From Plectrocnemia conspersa (taxonomy: Eukaryota; Arthropoda; Insecta; Trichoptera; Polycentropodidae): 64,000 bases of DNA. Below, piece by piece: positions 11,731-22,600 of this stretch. The notes beneath the pieces were generated by a model that saw nothing but the letters and a program-made list of their open reading frames with translations, ran no database searches and was not told where the DNA came from. The translations under genes and the position numbers were made by a program. The stretch is taken from assembly GCA_009617715.1 (NCBI GenBank), contig VTFK01000073.1, positions 1,302,001-1,366,000 on the forward strand, written 5' to 3'. Every line of letters begins with the position of its first letter. Positions within the stretch are counted from its first letter, which is position 1.

Positions 11731-14060
11731 TGTAACTTGCCGTTTTTTTAATATTATACTTATGTTTGTATTTATATATCTGTATCGAATAATATAGATT
11801 CTCATTTAACACGTTCTTAAGGTTTAATATTATTTTTAAAATGCAAAAAATATTTAATGTAATCAATCACTGAATACTGAATATTGGCATTAAGCGACAT
11901 TCAAACGTCCAATATAACAATTCTATTGACATCCTAAAAAGCATACGGTTAGAATACAACCATGTTTTCAAAATTATGGCATTTTACTTTATTTTATTAT
12001 ATTTCACTTCTGTGAGAAAAAAATTACCTGTACAATTACAGTTGCATAAAGTCTTAAACAAAGAAATATACCTTTTATTTATTTTTATTTTCCACAAAAT
12101 TCCTACAATATTGCTGGGGTACAATTACGTCAAGTCGCGTCATTAAGCGTACTTGGTAAAGCACTTCTTCAAATTGCTAGTAAAGAATATACACAATATG
12201 TAGATTCTGGAAGAACGTTTATGTGTGCCACCTAATTACCAGCGCTTGCGTTTCTAAATATTGTTTGCAGTACCACATGCAAAAATAGTAGTATTTGGAC
12301 AACCCCTAGCAGACGTATTGCAGTCTATTTACTATTATATATATTTTAATATAATTTTTGTAAAACTGTTATAACCTACTCGTATATTTAAATTTATAAA
12401 TAAATATTTAAAATCGATATACATCTAATTAAAATATTAAAAAAAGAATATATAGGTATAATTAGCATATATTTCAATCCTAAAGGAATAATTTTATTTC
12501 TTTAGTATTTTTTTAAAATCCATTGAATTAATATATAAACTTTACTAGAATTACTAGTAATAATAAATATTTTCCTTTGACAATTTTTCGTTTTATTATA
12601 GCCCGTTATAATCTTTTTTTTATTATAATATCCGGCAAATCACTTCAGCTTGTGTCTCTAAAAGTCATAAATTCCCTTGCCACCTCATTCGGATGTAACC
12701 CATATCTTTCAAGATATATTTTGCCGACGTTTTTTATCTCTTTTTTCACAGTCCCTTAATCCACGATGATCTTGTTAAAGCGTCTCGTTTGTCACGAATC
12801 ATTTGGTACCTGTGATGCATCTAAAATATTTTGATTGGAATCTTTGAATAAAATCGATGTTTGAATTTTGCCTTACAAAAAAGTATTGTACAAATACAGT
12901 TAAATTTATGATGATTCTTACTCCCTTGGGAAAGATCGTCTTTATTTTTCTTGACGGGTGGTATAATGGTTCAACAATTACGGGTTCATTATTGTTATAG
13001 ATATTATAGCAAATATTTTAAAAAGCGCGAATGCTTTAATTTATTAAATATTTTCTGAAATCATAATATTATTTAATTATATATAAATACTACACCACAG
13101 AATAAATAAAAAAATGAATGAAGTTCTTCTTTTTCTTATTCAAATTATTTTTTTTTTCTCTTCTTGTAAATAAATTGTAAATATTAAAACTTTTCATTTA
13201 AGAACATAAAAATTATTAAAAATCAATGAACATGTATTTTAGTTTACAATGGGTTTATAAGTATAATAATCATATTGAAATTAAAGTCATATAAAACACC
13301 TTAACATCTAAATTCGTCAACATACCATTATTTACTTACTAAAAAAAAATATATTTTAGGACCACCAGCTACTATCAGCCAAGTATAATATTAATATTAA
13401 CCCTTATTTAAATTAATACATTAACAGTGATAAAAAAACGTTTTAAAAACGCAATAAATAAATGCTGTTATTATTTACGATCTCACGGGTATTATTGTTA
13501 TGCCGTAAGGGTGCATACTGTATGTAATTGTAATATATTCCGAGGGATTAGCTTAAAGCATCCCAACGCCTATTCGGTGCCTTTACAAACACACTAAATA
13601 AAGGTTTAATTGTCTTCTCAAGTCCCTTGAAAAGTCAATACTAAAAAAGCTCATTCTTTTTTTTGAATATTAAGGTTCTCCTTGCTGATTTCTTGGATTA
13701 AAACGGCATAGCTTATTATGAACTTTTTTTTTAAGAGATATAACGATCATTCGGTTGTAATACTTTTTAGTTTTATGCTATTTAGGTAAGATCATTTAAA
13801 AAAATTGACTAGATTAATAGGAAAACATCTCTGATTTTACACCACCACTTTAATTACATATTTTTTGGAAAACGACATCGTTTTTTTAAATAAGTTACTT
13901 TGTGATTTTTTTACATTTTTGCAGATTAGAAAGACATTAAAAAGCTAACGTTATACGACTATAAAGTAGATAAAGCAAAAATTGCTGTCTGAATTAAAAA
14001 CTATATATCAAACCGTTCATTTCATAAATGATTAGTAATTAATATAATATTGGAACACGG
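11730..14060. other. A/T-rich spacer with a possible LINE 3' end
   Basis: A/T-rich DNA with no supported gene. A moderately G+C-richer stretch at 12070-12320, read on the minus strand, ends in an A-rich tail with AATAAA-like repeats (about 12065-12105), which is how LINE 3' ends often look. No coding similarity was found there, so this is only a suggestion. Frame 12577-12759 shows no domain. Confidence 0.4.
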
Positions 14061-14690
14061 GCAACCGAGAATTACTTCCACTCGTCACTTCACCAAAGAC
14101 AGATCGTCTGAAGACCACCTCTCAGAGATTGACTAAGGATTTTCTCAGACACTAAGGCATCAGACCTTTAAGAGCCCTTGAATTTAGACTTTAACCAAGA
14201 GGAGGCCGACTGAAGTTCAGACCAGGGAAAATCGCAGAAGCTGTAGTTTCTCTCTTCGCATCCACTGGTCCAGTTCAACGTCGGGAATCCAGTACGAACA
14301 AACTTCGGAGACGTCTGAAGACTACGGACGCATTCACAGAAAACATGGCTCAACTGTTACAAAAAAATAGAAACTATCTTTGTCTTAACAAAATTAATCA
14401 CCTTACTTGAAAGTCAGGAAAAATATTTTTTATCTTTGTATGGAAAAAGTATAAACATTAACCCAAATCCAGCTACAACGTCCAAAATCCAGAGTTCAAA
14501 TCTTCAGAAACGATTGAACTATTCAAACTGTACAAGGATTCAAAAAAATATTAACAATAATAATTTATAACTAAATAACTGTTTATAAAAAATAAACCAC
14601 CTGACAAAATCATACCTGAAAATCGATTCAAAGAAAATTGATTTCAAAACTGTAATATCAATCTAGCAACGACATTATAAGCTTACCATA
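14060..14690. other. Moderate-G+C segment of unknown origin, then A/T-rich spacer
   Basis: Positions 14060-14350 differ from their surroundings, with many CAGA, CTGAAG and GGAGAC strings. CGTCTGAAGAC occurs twice, at about 14105 and 14310, in direct orientation. The 61-codon minus-strand frame at 14168-14353 has no recognisable domain. It could be a fragment of an unclassified mobile element or a diverged element inserted in the desert. Positions 14350-14690 are ordinary A/T-rich DNA. Confidence 0.35.
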
Positions 14691-15080
14691 CACGCGCGCC
14701 TCACACACGCGTTTCGCTTTAAATTTGCGTGATTTTGATGAAGTGAAGGGCTACGAGGCGGGTTTCAGGTCGTCGTTAAGCTGCTGGAAGTTACGCGTAT
14801 AATAGAATCAATTTGTCAAATGCGGCTGACAAATGTACAACCGGAGGGAAACCATTGACTAATGCACCCCACACACGCGCGCACTCGCGCGTGTCAGGAC
14901 AGGTAGGTGCTACCAAGCATCCCGATGATTTATGTTCGAATTATCCGTTGATGATGAATAGGGAATCGTGTCACGCTCGGGCCCGGGACTGTATTATCCA
15001 TGTCACTCTGACACCTGAGGTCTGTGCTTTAATTAGTTACGAGGACAGGTGTTGGCGGATGTGTGAATGGTGTCGATAAA
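14690..15080. other. G+C-rich island 5 with alternating CG/CA tracts
   Basis: CpG-rich block with two ACACGCG-type alternating purine-pyrimidine tracts (about 14690-14715 and 14870-14895). The second is part of a perfect hairpin: 9-bp arms at 14873-14881 and 14886-14894 with a 4-base loop. ATTTGTCAAATG near 14810 and CTGACAAATG near 14826 give repeated CAAATG E-box and TGACA-type strings. The 88-codon plus-strand frame at 14813-15079 has no domain. Confidence 0.45.
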
Positions 15081-16514
15081 TATGTAATCCCGATATGTGA
15101 TTTTGAAATTTGATCACATGTGAATTGAATATTATTATTAATAATATACCATACAAAGTGCTTAATTAGTTCGTCAGACGTCAGTGCTAATAATATATCT
15201 TATCATTTATTTTACTGCAGTTTTATTTGTAAAACTATTTTTTTTCATAAAAAGATTATTGACTATATGAGGGTTATATTTAATATAAACAAGTATTTTG
15301 CTTCTCGTGAAAACAATTTCCTACCATTTGGAATAAAATATTAAAAATAGCATAGAAGTGCCACGTGCCGTCTTAAACCGATATAACAAAGCAGCTTAAG
15401 TGACTCGGTTCAACTTTGACTGGCAACGTGGGTGTGTGCGAGCTTAAAAGTCGTTTTGCATATATTTACCTTTGTTTAAGATACAATTCTACGCACGGTC
15501 TCACACTAATGCACCCCAGGGATTTGAGGTCCTTTCTTAATTTAACTTTTCCTGTAAAAGTTTCATGATAACAAAGCGTTTTTACATGGGCGCACCTAGA
15601 CAAGTTTCTTACTTTAAATTAATATGAAATTACTATCCATAGAAATATCGATACGAAACTCATGCAAAACTAGTACGTTTTCAATTACGTGTACCAAAAA
15701 TTCTAGTGTTTTAATTTGATTGTGTTGTACATGAATGTAAAAGTTGTTCGCATGAATGTGAAATACGCAATTTGCATTTAAAACGTTTATCAGTCCCATT
15801 CGGAGGCAAACACAAACTGAAAATGAAATATGAATTTTTCCTGGCAAAAGCTTCAAACTGTTAATGAAACAAAATCGAATACACGCGTATACATAAAGCT
15901 ATATCTATGAAAAAAATTAAAAAAAATATTATATTTTTGCCTAACAAGAGGATTTTTTTTACATATATTGGTCAGATATATAGCCTCTACTTGCCAATCA
16001 GCTTGTTAAGCTTATCGTTATATTTTACACTTTTATTTCATTTCAAATATTTTATAACGTAAAATAGTATTGAAATCCATCATTTTTTTATTAACTCGTA
16101 TATCAAATATTTTTCATGTTTGAGTTTACAATTTATTAAAAAGTTTAATCAATAAGATTAAACTTTGTAAAATAGGCATTGGATACCACGGAAAAAATGC
16201 TGATGATATATTAAAAGAAAGAATATATATTTTTTAATACAAAGCGTTTTAAAACAAAACTTTACAATGTCAAACAAATACAATCGATAAAAAGATCCTT
16301 TATATTTAAAAATAACGGCCAAAAGCCGCGTACGTAATCAAATTGCTGCCGTTTTTTTATTTGTTATCATTGTGAAGGTGAATTCTATATATTTTATTTA
16401 TCCATAAAAACATTTTATTTGTGTATGCGTGAGGTACCTTATATTACAATAATATTCATAAAAATACACAAGAAAAACTGATGAAATACATGTAAAAAAA
16501 AAATCGAACCGAAA

Positions 16515-16620
16515 ATTACTATATTAAGTATGGTCCTGGAAGGGTACCAGCAATAATAGACTATACTATAGATACGATGAGCTTTTTTTTTAAAATATTT
16601 AGTATTTATTTTGCATTTAA
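16515..16620 (+). repeat. Weak dispersed repeat, copy 2
   Basis: Resembles 1441-1545: AATTACTAT, TCCTGGAAG (16534-16542), GGG, ACCAG, AATAATA and then GAGC followed by a T run, in the same order. The similarity is broken by short gaps. Origin unknown. Confidence 0.25.
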
Positions 16621-17299
16621 TTATGTTTTACATTAGTTTTAGTCTCAGATTCAGATATTATCCCTATTTACATACATGCTCTTTAGTTAGTCCAAATATA
16701 ATCACAACAATATTGTCAGTGTTAATGTAAAACTTACTATGCAGCAATTGCGCGTTAATGATATGTATTATATATGTTTAATTGTATCGTATCCATTGAT
16801 AACTTTTTATTGTGAAAAAAGTTAATTTAATTTCACTTTTCACATAACGAATTTCACTTTTAAATAGAAAGATATATTCATCAAACTCTTGTCAACAATT
16901 TTGAGCTGCATGTAAAGCGTAGGTACATTAAATTTTAATAGTTATATTATTTAATAGTTAATATTGCAAGCATCTATTTGTGCTCTGAATTTAAATTATA
17001 CCTGATGGATCAGAGTGCTGTGAATTTGCATCATAAAATCTCTAAATCGCTTTTTAGCTCGGGTTAACTTTTAGCATCTTGAAAGTAAAAACTAAACTTG
17101 AGCAAAATCTAATGATTGATGTGAAATTGCTGCTCTCCTGCCTATCTCTAGAATCAATGGTTCTTGTTTTAGGTAGTTTGTGTAAATTTGATCAAGTGTT
17201 AGAAGAGGTTAATATTTTTTTCGCTGCTGTTTTTTAACTTATAAATTGTCAAAGAAATAAATTTTTGCCAGGTTTAGTTTTTTAGGTTTCACTACCTGC

Positions 17300-17460
17300 T
17301 CGACAAAAACCGTTTTTGCTGGTATTATCAAAAAAATAGTTTTTTTATCTGTTCCTATAAAATGATACTCAAAAAAGCTCATTTTATCGTTATTTTTTAT
17401 TATATTTAACACCTGTTCTAAAAGCGGATTATGCTAAATATAAAATTTGAGTATCACATC
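17300..17460. repeat. Cluster of inverted repeats
   Basis: The 11-mer TGATACTCAAA at 17363-17373 is answered by its perfect reverse complement at 17446-17456, 72 bases apart. Just upstream, 17304-17318 is a 7-bp-arm palindrome with a single central base. Such nested dyads can come from a short non-autonomous DNA element, but I see no terminal repeat boundary or target duplication. Confidence 0.4.
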
Positions 17461-17879
17461 ACTTGTCCATTATCTCCTAAGTTATTTCGTGTAGAAAAAG
17501 TCATTCATTAATTTTTATGACTTTTTTGCGCCTAATTTATTGTTGCTTTTTGTATTTTTTAAATATTCTTGATAAATAAGGTAGTAAATTGATTCAAAGA
17601 TTCTCCTAATTCTATATTATGGCATATATATGTGTATATATTGTTAAATAATAAATATATGTATATGCAGTGAGCGTGCTAAGGAGCTGGATGGAACTCG
17701 CCAGAGAAGAATCTGGGAAAATTGTTATATAGATTTGGATACATAGATAGATTTATTATTGTGTAGGTTTGGTTCAATTCAAGAACTTGCAGTTGATGTA
17801 TTATGGTCTAGTCATTATTGTTTTAATTATCATAATTGTATTTTTTATATTTTTCATCCATCCTAATATTTTTAGACAT

Positions 17880-18310
17880 TCTCGCTGAATATTTGGAACG
17901 CGGAAAATGAGAACTATTATTGTTTCAAGCTAGCCCTGGTTTCTGATAGAATGCAGTTTCTCGCCGCATCTCCGTCCAGAACTAGCTATCGGGAATGTGT
18001 CGGTTCCGATTTCGATAACAATACCGTATTGTGTGTATAGAAATCTCTTGAAAAGCATTCACTACAGCACTGTCGAGTCGCGTTGAAAGCTTCCCTCGAT
18101 GGGGGCTCATATGCATGGTAGAAACTTTTGCGGAAAGCCGTCATTTTTTAAGCGAATTTCACAAGAGCAACGGCAAATAAACAAGGCGTCAACAAAACGG
18201 TATATATCGGGGAATAGTTACTATATGCGTCTATATAGTGAAATCGGTTTTACACCGTCAGCGCTGACGAAATAAAAAAAATATAAAAGCAAACGGGTGA
18301 GCGAATTCAG
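17880..18310. other. G+C-rich island 6, candidate regulatory element with CRE-like palindrome
   Basis: CpG-rich block. It contains the perfect 14-bp palindrome CGTCAGCGCTGACG (18256-18269), which is two CRE half-sites (CGTCA and TGACG) facing each other across GCGC. It also has a POU/octamer-like CATATGCATGG near 18108. No open frame stands out. Enhancer function is an inference. Confidence 0.42.
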
Positions 18311-18784
18311 CCGAAAATGAAAATACAGATATCGGACCGAGAAGCTTGGACGATATAAATATAAAAAGGTTTTTCTTGTGTTTTTTTATAATAAACAGAA
18401 AGATAAATTAATAACATTTTTCATATTGAATAAAAAAATTATATATTGCTAAGCCAATCAGTATACAATAATTTAATACATTAGCGACTTAGTTATTTTA
18501 TGTGTTTTATGGTATATATAGTGTATCTCAAATCAATATAAATATTTAAAATCATTTTGAATTTCTTGTTATTATGGATAACGTGTGTTTTGAAATTTTA
18601 ATATTTTAAAATATATTAGGATAACTTTTTTTCATAAATATATAAATAGCTGCGTTTTTTAGGTTGAATAAGATACAGACAGTCTGTAAATAAAGGAGTA
18701 ACGTTTACATTTTTGTTTCATTGCTAAGTCATATTTTGTTAGTGTTCTCAGTAATATTTTTTTGCTTATATTTGCTTCAATTTT

Positions 18785-19110
18785 ACAATTTTTTGAATTA
18801 CTAATTATACACAACTACTGCTGCCTAGAGTAGAAATATTTACACTGAATCATAAGCAAAAATATGAAGTAGATTGTGTGAATAAAATATATAAATTTAT
18901 CTCTTTTAATGTTATATTCATATAATCCAATATTAGGATCAACGTTTGATTATTATTATATAATCATAAACAATCTTTTTACTTCCAACAAAAATTAAAC
19001 AATTTTTTAACTGATAAATTCTCAAACATTTTTAATGTGTTTTAAAATAATTGAGATAGTTTAGGGTTGAAATATGTCTCTCACATTTAAATATGGCTTA
19101 AAGTAATATT
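18785..19110 (+). repeat. Diverged direct repeat, left copy
   Basis: About 330 A/T-rich bases align by eye with 20095-20420. Anchors are GCAAAAATATGAAGTAGATT at 18856 (right copy GCAAGAACATGGAGTAGATT at 20166), TAATCATAAACA at 18961 (right copy at 20268) and ATAAATT followed by AAACATTTTT. The offset is close to 1.31 kb throughout. The copies are strongly diverged. A LINE remnant lies between them. Confidence 0.6.
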
Positions 19111-19239
19111 TTGTACGCATATAATTTAAAATTGATTAAACGCATTCGATCTGTGCATTTGATCTTTTTCACTATAAAGTGATTTAGACTCCCTATGAAG
19201 TTGGGCTTCCTTTAACCATCTGCTCTTTAGTGTCGAAAA

Positions 19240-20010
19240 GTTCCATACTGTGTCATGTTTTCAACCCCGTTCTTACGATCTCAGTGGGAATATTTTGGAA
19301 TCACTTTTGAGAGCAAGAGAAGATTTTTTCACACGTAAATGACCTCTGCGATAAATCTTCCAAGATGCTCGAATTTAGATGAACGCATTTCAGTATAACG
19401 ATCCATCAATTATTCAAGTCCTCTATGAATCATCAAGTCACAGCATTTTAAAACTGAGATCTATAATTTGGCATATTCGAATAATCAAAAACATTTATTA
19501 ACCTCTGAATTGAAAAAATTAAGAAATGGTTCTTATTAAGATGATATTTGATTATTATCCATTCTTGTATATCACCGCCTCTTAAAAGGAGCGTTGGGTT
19601 ACGATTTAATGAGTTCCCGCAGAAAGTTGTATGACACTAAAAATTTATGGAAACTACTGAAGGATGCTCTCGACAATCAAACTAATTTTGAGTTTCGTAA
19701 TGTTTTCGAGAATCATGATTACGTCCACTTTTAATACACGTTAGAGACAGGATGTCCGCACTAGCCAACTGGCTTGTGTCTTTTGCTATCCGGCTCATTG
19801 CACATTGCCGTGGTTAGTGTCAGCTATGAAGAGCTAGTCCTGTTCGTATCATTTGATTTTAATATTTTATATTTTTTTCTTACTATTTACGTTTAATATT
19901 TTTTATCTTACTTGTATTAATTTTTATGTATATTGTAATTTTCGATCATCATGGCGCATTGGGGTTACCTGTTAGGTCCCCATGGTCTTAATTTATTTCA
20001 AATAAAAGAT
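19240..20010 (+). mobile_element. CR1/L2-like LINE remnant, C-terminal coding end and 3' UTR (copy A)
   Basis: The beginning (19260-19330) decodes to a decayed version of the segment common after the RT domain in CR1/L2-type LINEs, with STPFLRSQ, then an ESKRRF string corresponding to the family's ESVQRRFTR. Further on, RF-N-EF-P-QKVV (about 19590-19640) matches RFIEFSQKVVGS in copy C at 34267-34325. After the coding part comes a T-rich 3' region with the block TTACCTGTTAGG (19965-19976), CATGGTCTTAATTTA and an A-rich tail ending near 20008. Stops and frameshifts are frequent. Clade placement is from a few motifs only; membership in a shared repeat family with copies B and C is firmer. Confidence 0.6.
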
Positions 20011-20094
20011 CTTTTACCATTGCCATATTTTCAAATGTCATTTTGCTCTACTATTTTTATTCATTATCTACCATAGATCACAATTACTCCACAA

Positions 20095-20420
20095 CGTCTC
20101 TTTTTAAACTTGCTATTAAAGTTGTAATTTTTATACTCAATTCTTCAATTTAAGTTACCATTTGAGCAAGAACATGGAGTAGATTTAGTTAATGAGGTAT
20201 AAATTCATATCTTTTGATTTTATATTATTACAATACATAGTTTATTGAAATGAACGTTTTATCATTATAATCATAAACATTGTTCTTACATTCAACAATA
20301 ACTGTAGCATATTTCTTGACTTAGTGCCTTTTTTCTAATAAATTTTTAAACATTTTTTATATTTTCATGTTTTTAACATTATATTTTTAAAATCAAATAA
20401 TATTAAGATAATTTATCTCA
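20095..20420 (+). repeat. Diverged direct repeat, right copy
   Basis: Right partner of the repeat at 18785-19110, same orientation, offset about 1.31 kb. It starts about 85 bases after the end of LINE copy A. The order and spacing of anchors match over about 330 bp, so this is not chance A/T similarity. I could not tell whether it is a mobile-element family or a local duplication. Confidence 0.6.
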
Positions 20421-21890
20421 TATTTATCCTAATATGTTTTATCAAAATTACTTTACTATTTTTCCTTTTGAAGCTGCATGTTAATTTTCAAAACAAAAAC
20501 GAGTTTTTTACGAATAGATAAATTAATATTGAAACACAATGGACAAGTTGTTAAAGTCGCTTACTTTGTCATAAAAGTGTCTGGGAAATCGGAATTAATG
20601 TTTGTAATAAAATTATAATTTCGATCGACCATCACAGATTAACTTTACCTAGATTTTCTTAATCTCACGCATGGACATTGTGATGAATAATTAAAATCAA
20701 TCTAGCTGTGGAATATTAGGTAATGAAAATTCTTCCTTTAATAAGTTGTTTTAGCTCATAATAGAATAACTATTATGAGCTAAAGTATTGTGGCCCTAAC
20801 AATGATAACAATATACGCATTTACAATATGCGGAACGAAAATTAGAAAAAAAATTAGCGCTCAAGATAATAAAACTGGATCTTAAAAACACAATTGCGTG
20901 AAGGATCCACCGACGGAACAATTAAAATTAACGTTGCGTAATGGTGAATAATGAAAAAAATACAATTAAATATTAAATTTCGAAGCTAATATTCTTTATC
21001 AACGATAGTATTAAGCACACAAAAAACATATGTAGATCAGTGCAACCACATTTCACAGCTTATTAGTACATTTAGAATTGCTATGATACATTTACGCAAT
21101 CTACTATTAAACATTTTTATATGTATTATATAATAGAATAAGACAAAACACCCAGAATCATAATTGGCTCGTTAGGCGATGAGAGAAAGAGGTAGGCGGG
21201 ATTTTGCTCTCCTCTCATCAGCTAAAACTAGACAAGCTATTCATCCAGGCATTTAGTATCAGACATTGGAATCACCAAATTAAATTCTATTCGAGCCTAG
21301 TCTTTCAGGCGTATACCTTTAGAGTTTGAACTTTGCCAGCCGAACAGTCTTATAACTTTCGTATATCTCGGTCGTATCCTATTAGCAGCAAGAACTTAAC
21401 ACATGTCTTGATATAATATAGACATTTTTTTACGCAAAACTAAGACTCAAAACAATCCAATATACAACTTAGATAATATTTAGTTATAATTTGAAAATTC
21501 AATAAACATTTACGACACAGTGTATTTTAATATTCCAACATTAAAAATGTATATGTGTATAAAAACACAAAAAAGCAATTGGTGCTATATGATATAAAAT
21601 ACAATTTTCATTTTTTGCTATAAATGTTATGTGTTTGACACAAATTAAATTTTAAAAATACTTTTATTAATATCATATTACATTATATAACACATATAAG
21701 TAAAAATTAATTTTAAAAGCTCAGGGATTCTAAATTTCTTGATTAAAAAACACAGACCTAATTAGCTTTTAATGTACGTTGAAAAATAGAGATACATTTT
21801 TTAAAGTTTAAAATAATATATTTTTATTAAAGGAAAAATGTATCATTTTAATTTAACTTAGCTTAAAAAAATCTCGTACGTGAGCTCACT
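20420..21890. other. A/T-rich spacer
   Basis: A/T-rich DNA without recognisable features apart from the perfect hairpin at 20750-20784. A slightly G+C-richer segment at 21160-21390 (CTCGTTAGGCGATGAGAG and neighbours) has no notable open frame. Confidence 0.5.
20750..20784. repeat. Perfect 15-bp-arm inverted repeat
   Basis: TTTAGCTCATAATAG (20750-20764), loop AATAA (20765-20769), then the exact reverse complement CTATTATGAGCTAAA (20770-20784). The sequence would form a strong hairpin. I see no flanking gene for which it could be a terminator or processing site. Confidence 0.9.
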
Positions 21891-22600
21891 TGATTCGTTT
21901 TTACGTATGTATTTATATATGAACGTGTTGCTCGAAACCATAAAGTATAAGACCATAAAATATAGCGACTGAAAGTCTAAACAAGAAGTAGTTGAAAGCG
22001 AGGGAAAGAGAGAAGCATTGGGCGACTGGAAAATTCAAATGAAAACTTAGACGGAGTTTTCCGGATCCCCGAGGGCACCAGCGTTGTAAGTCTTTACGGT
22101 GTACGAATTCAACGAGAGTTTCTCGAGGAAACTGCCACCAGTTCCACTGTGATTGAAATGCCAAGGACGTACAATATATTCGAAAACGTCAGACGATTTG
22201 CAAGTAAATGAATAGAAAATCAGGCAATCGAGTCGCAGTGCACAAACAGCGAGATTTAAAATAGCTCTGATATAACAGAATATGAATATTTGTATTGAAT
22301 AATAATCTTTGATTGGAGTGCAATATAAACATGATATATTGTTATACATACATACTTTTTTTGTTAATACAAGCTTGAAAGAAATAACAACGTTAATACG
22401 CAAACGCTGTTTAGAATCTTCTTGGCACATACAAAATTTACACGAGAGCACGTTCTGTGAGGTGAATTTAATTTTGCCACACACAGTGGTGATTTTATCA
22501 GTTTACAAACAGGTCGCTTCCGCCACATTTTACAAACCTTTACACCTTGTTTTGCTTTGAGAAGGTGGGAATGCAAGCAAACCGAGGGTGAAGAATAATT
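21890..22600. other. G+C-richer island 7 with the longest open frame of the window
   Basis: A 700-bp patch richer in G+C than its flanks. It holds a 145-codon minus-strand open frame (22047-22484), the longest in the window, overlapped by other frames at 21913-22164, 22309-22560 and 22364-22576. The 145-residue product is rich in Cys, Ile, Phe and Tyr, with no signal, domain or repeat I recognise, and no flanking splice-site pattern convinces me. I list it as non-coding with reservation. Confidence 0.4.

Larger units (their letters stand above)
15080..17880. other. A/T-rich spacer
   Basis: Mostly A/T-rich. A moderately G+C-richer part at 15360-15600 includes CCACGTGCCG with a CACGTG E-box (about 15361-15366). 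The 80-codon minus-strand frame at 15614-15856 is unrecognised. The part at 17160-17560 has several inverted repeats and is listed separately. Confidence 0.5.
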
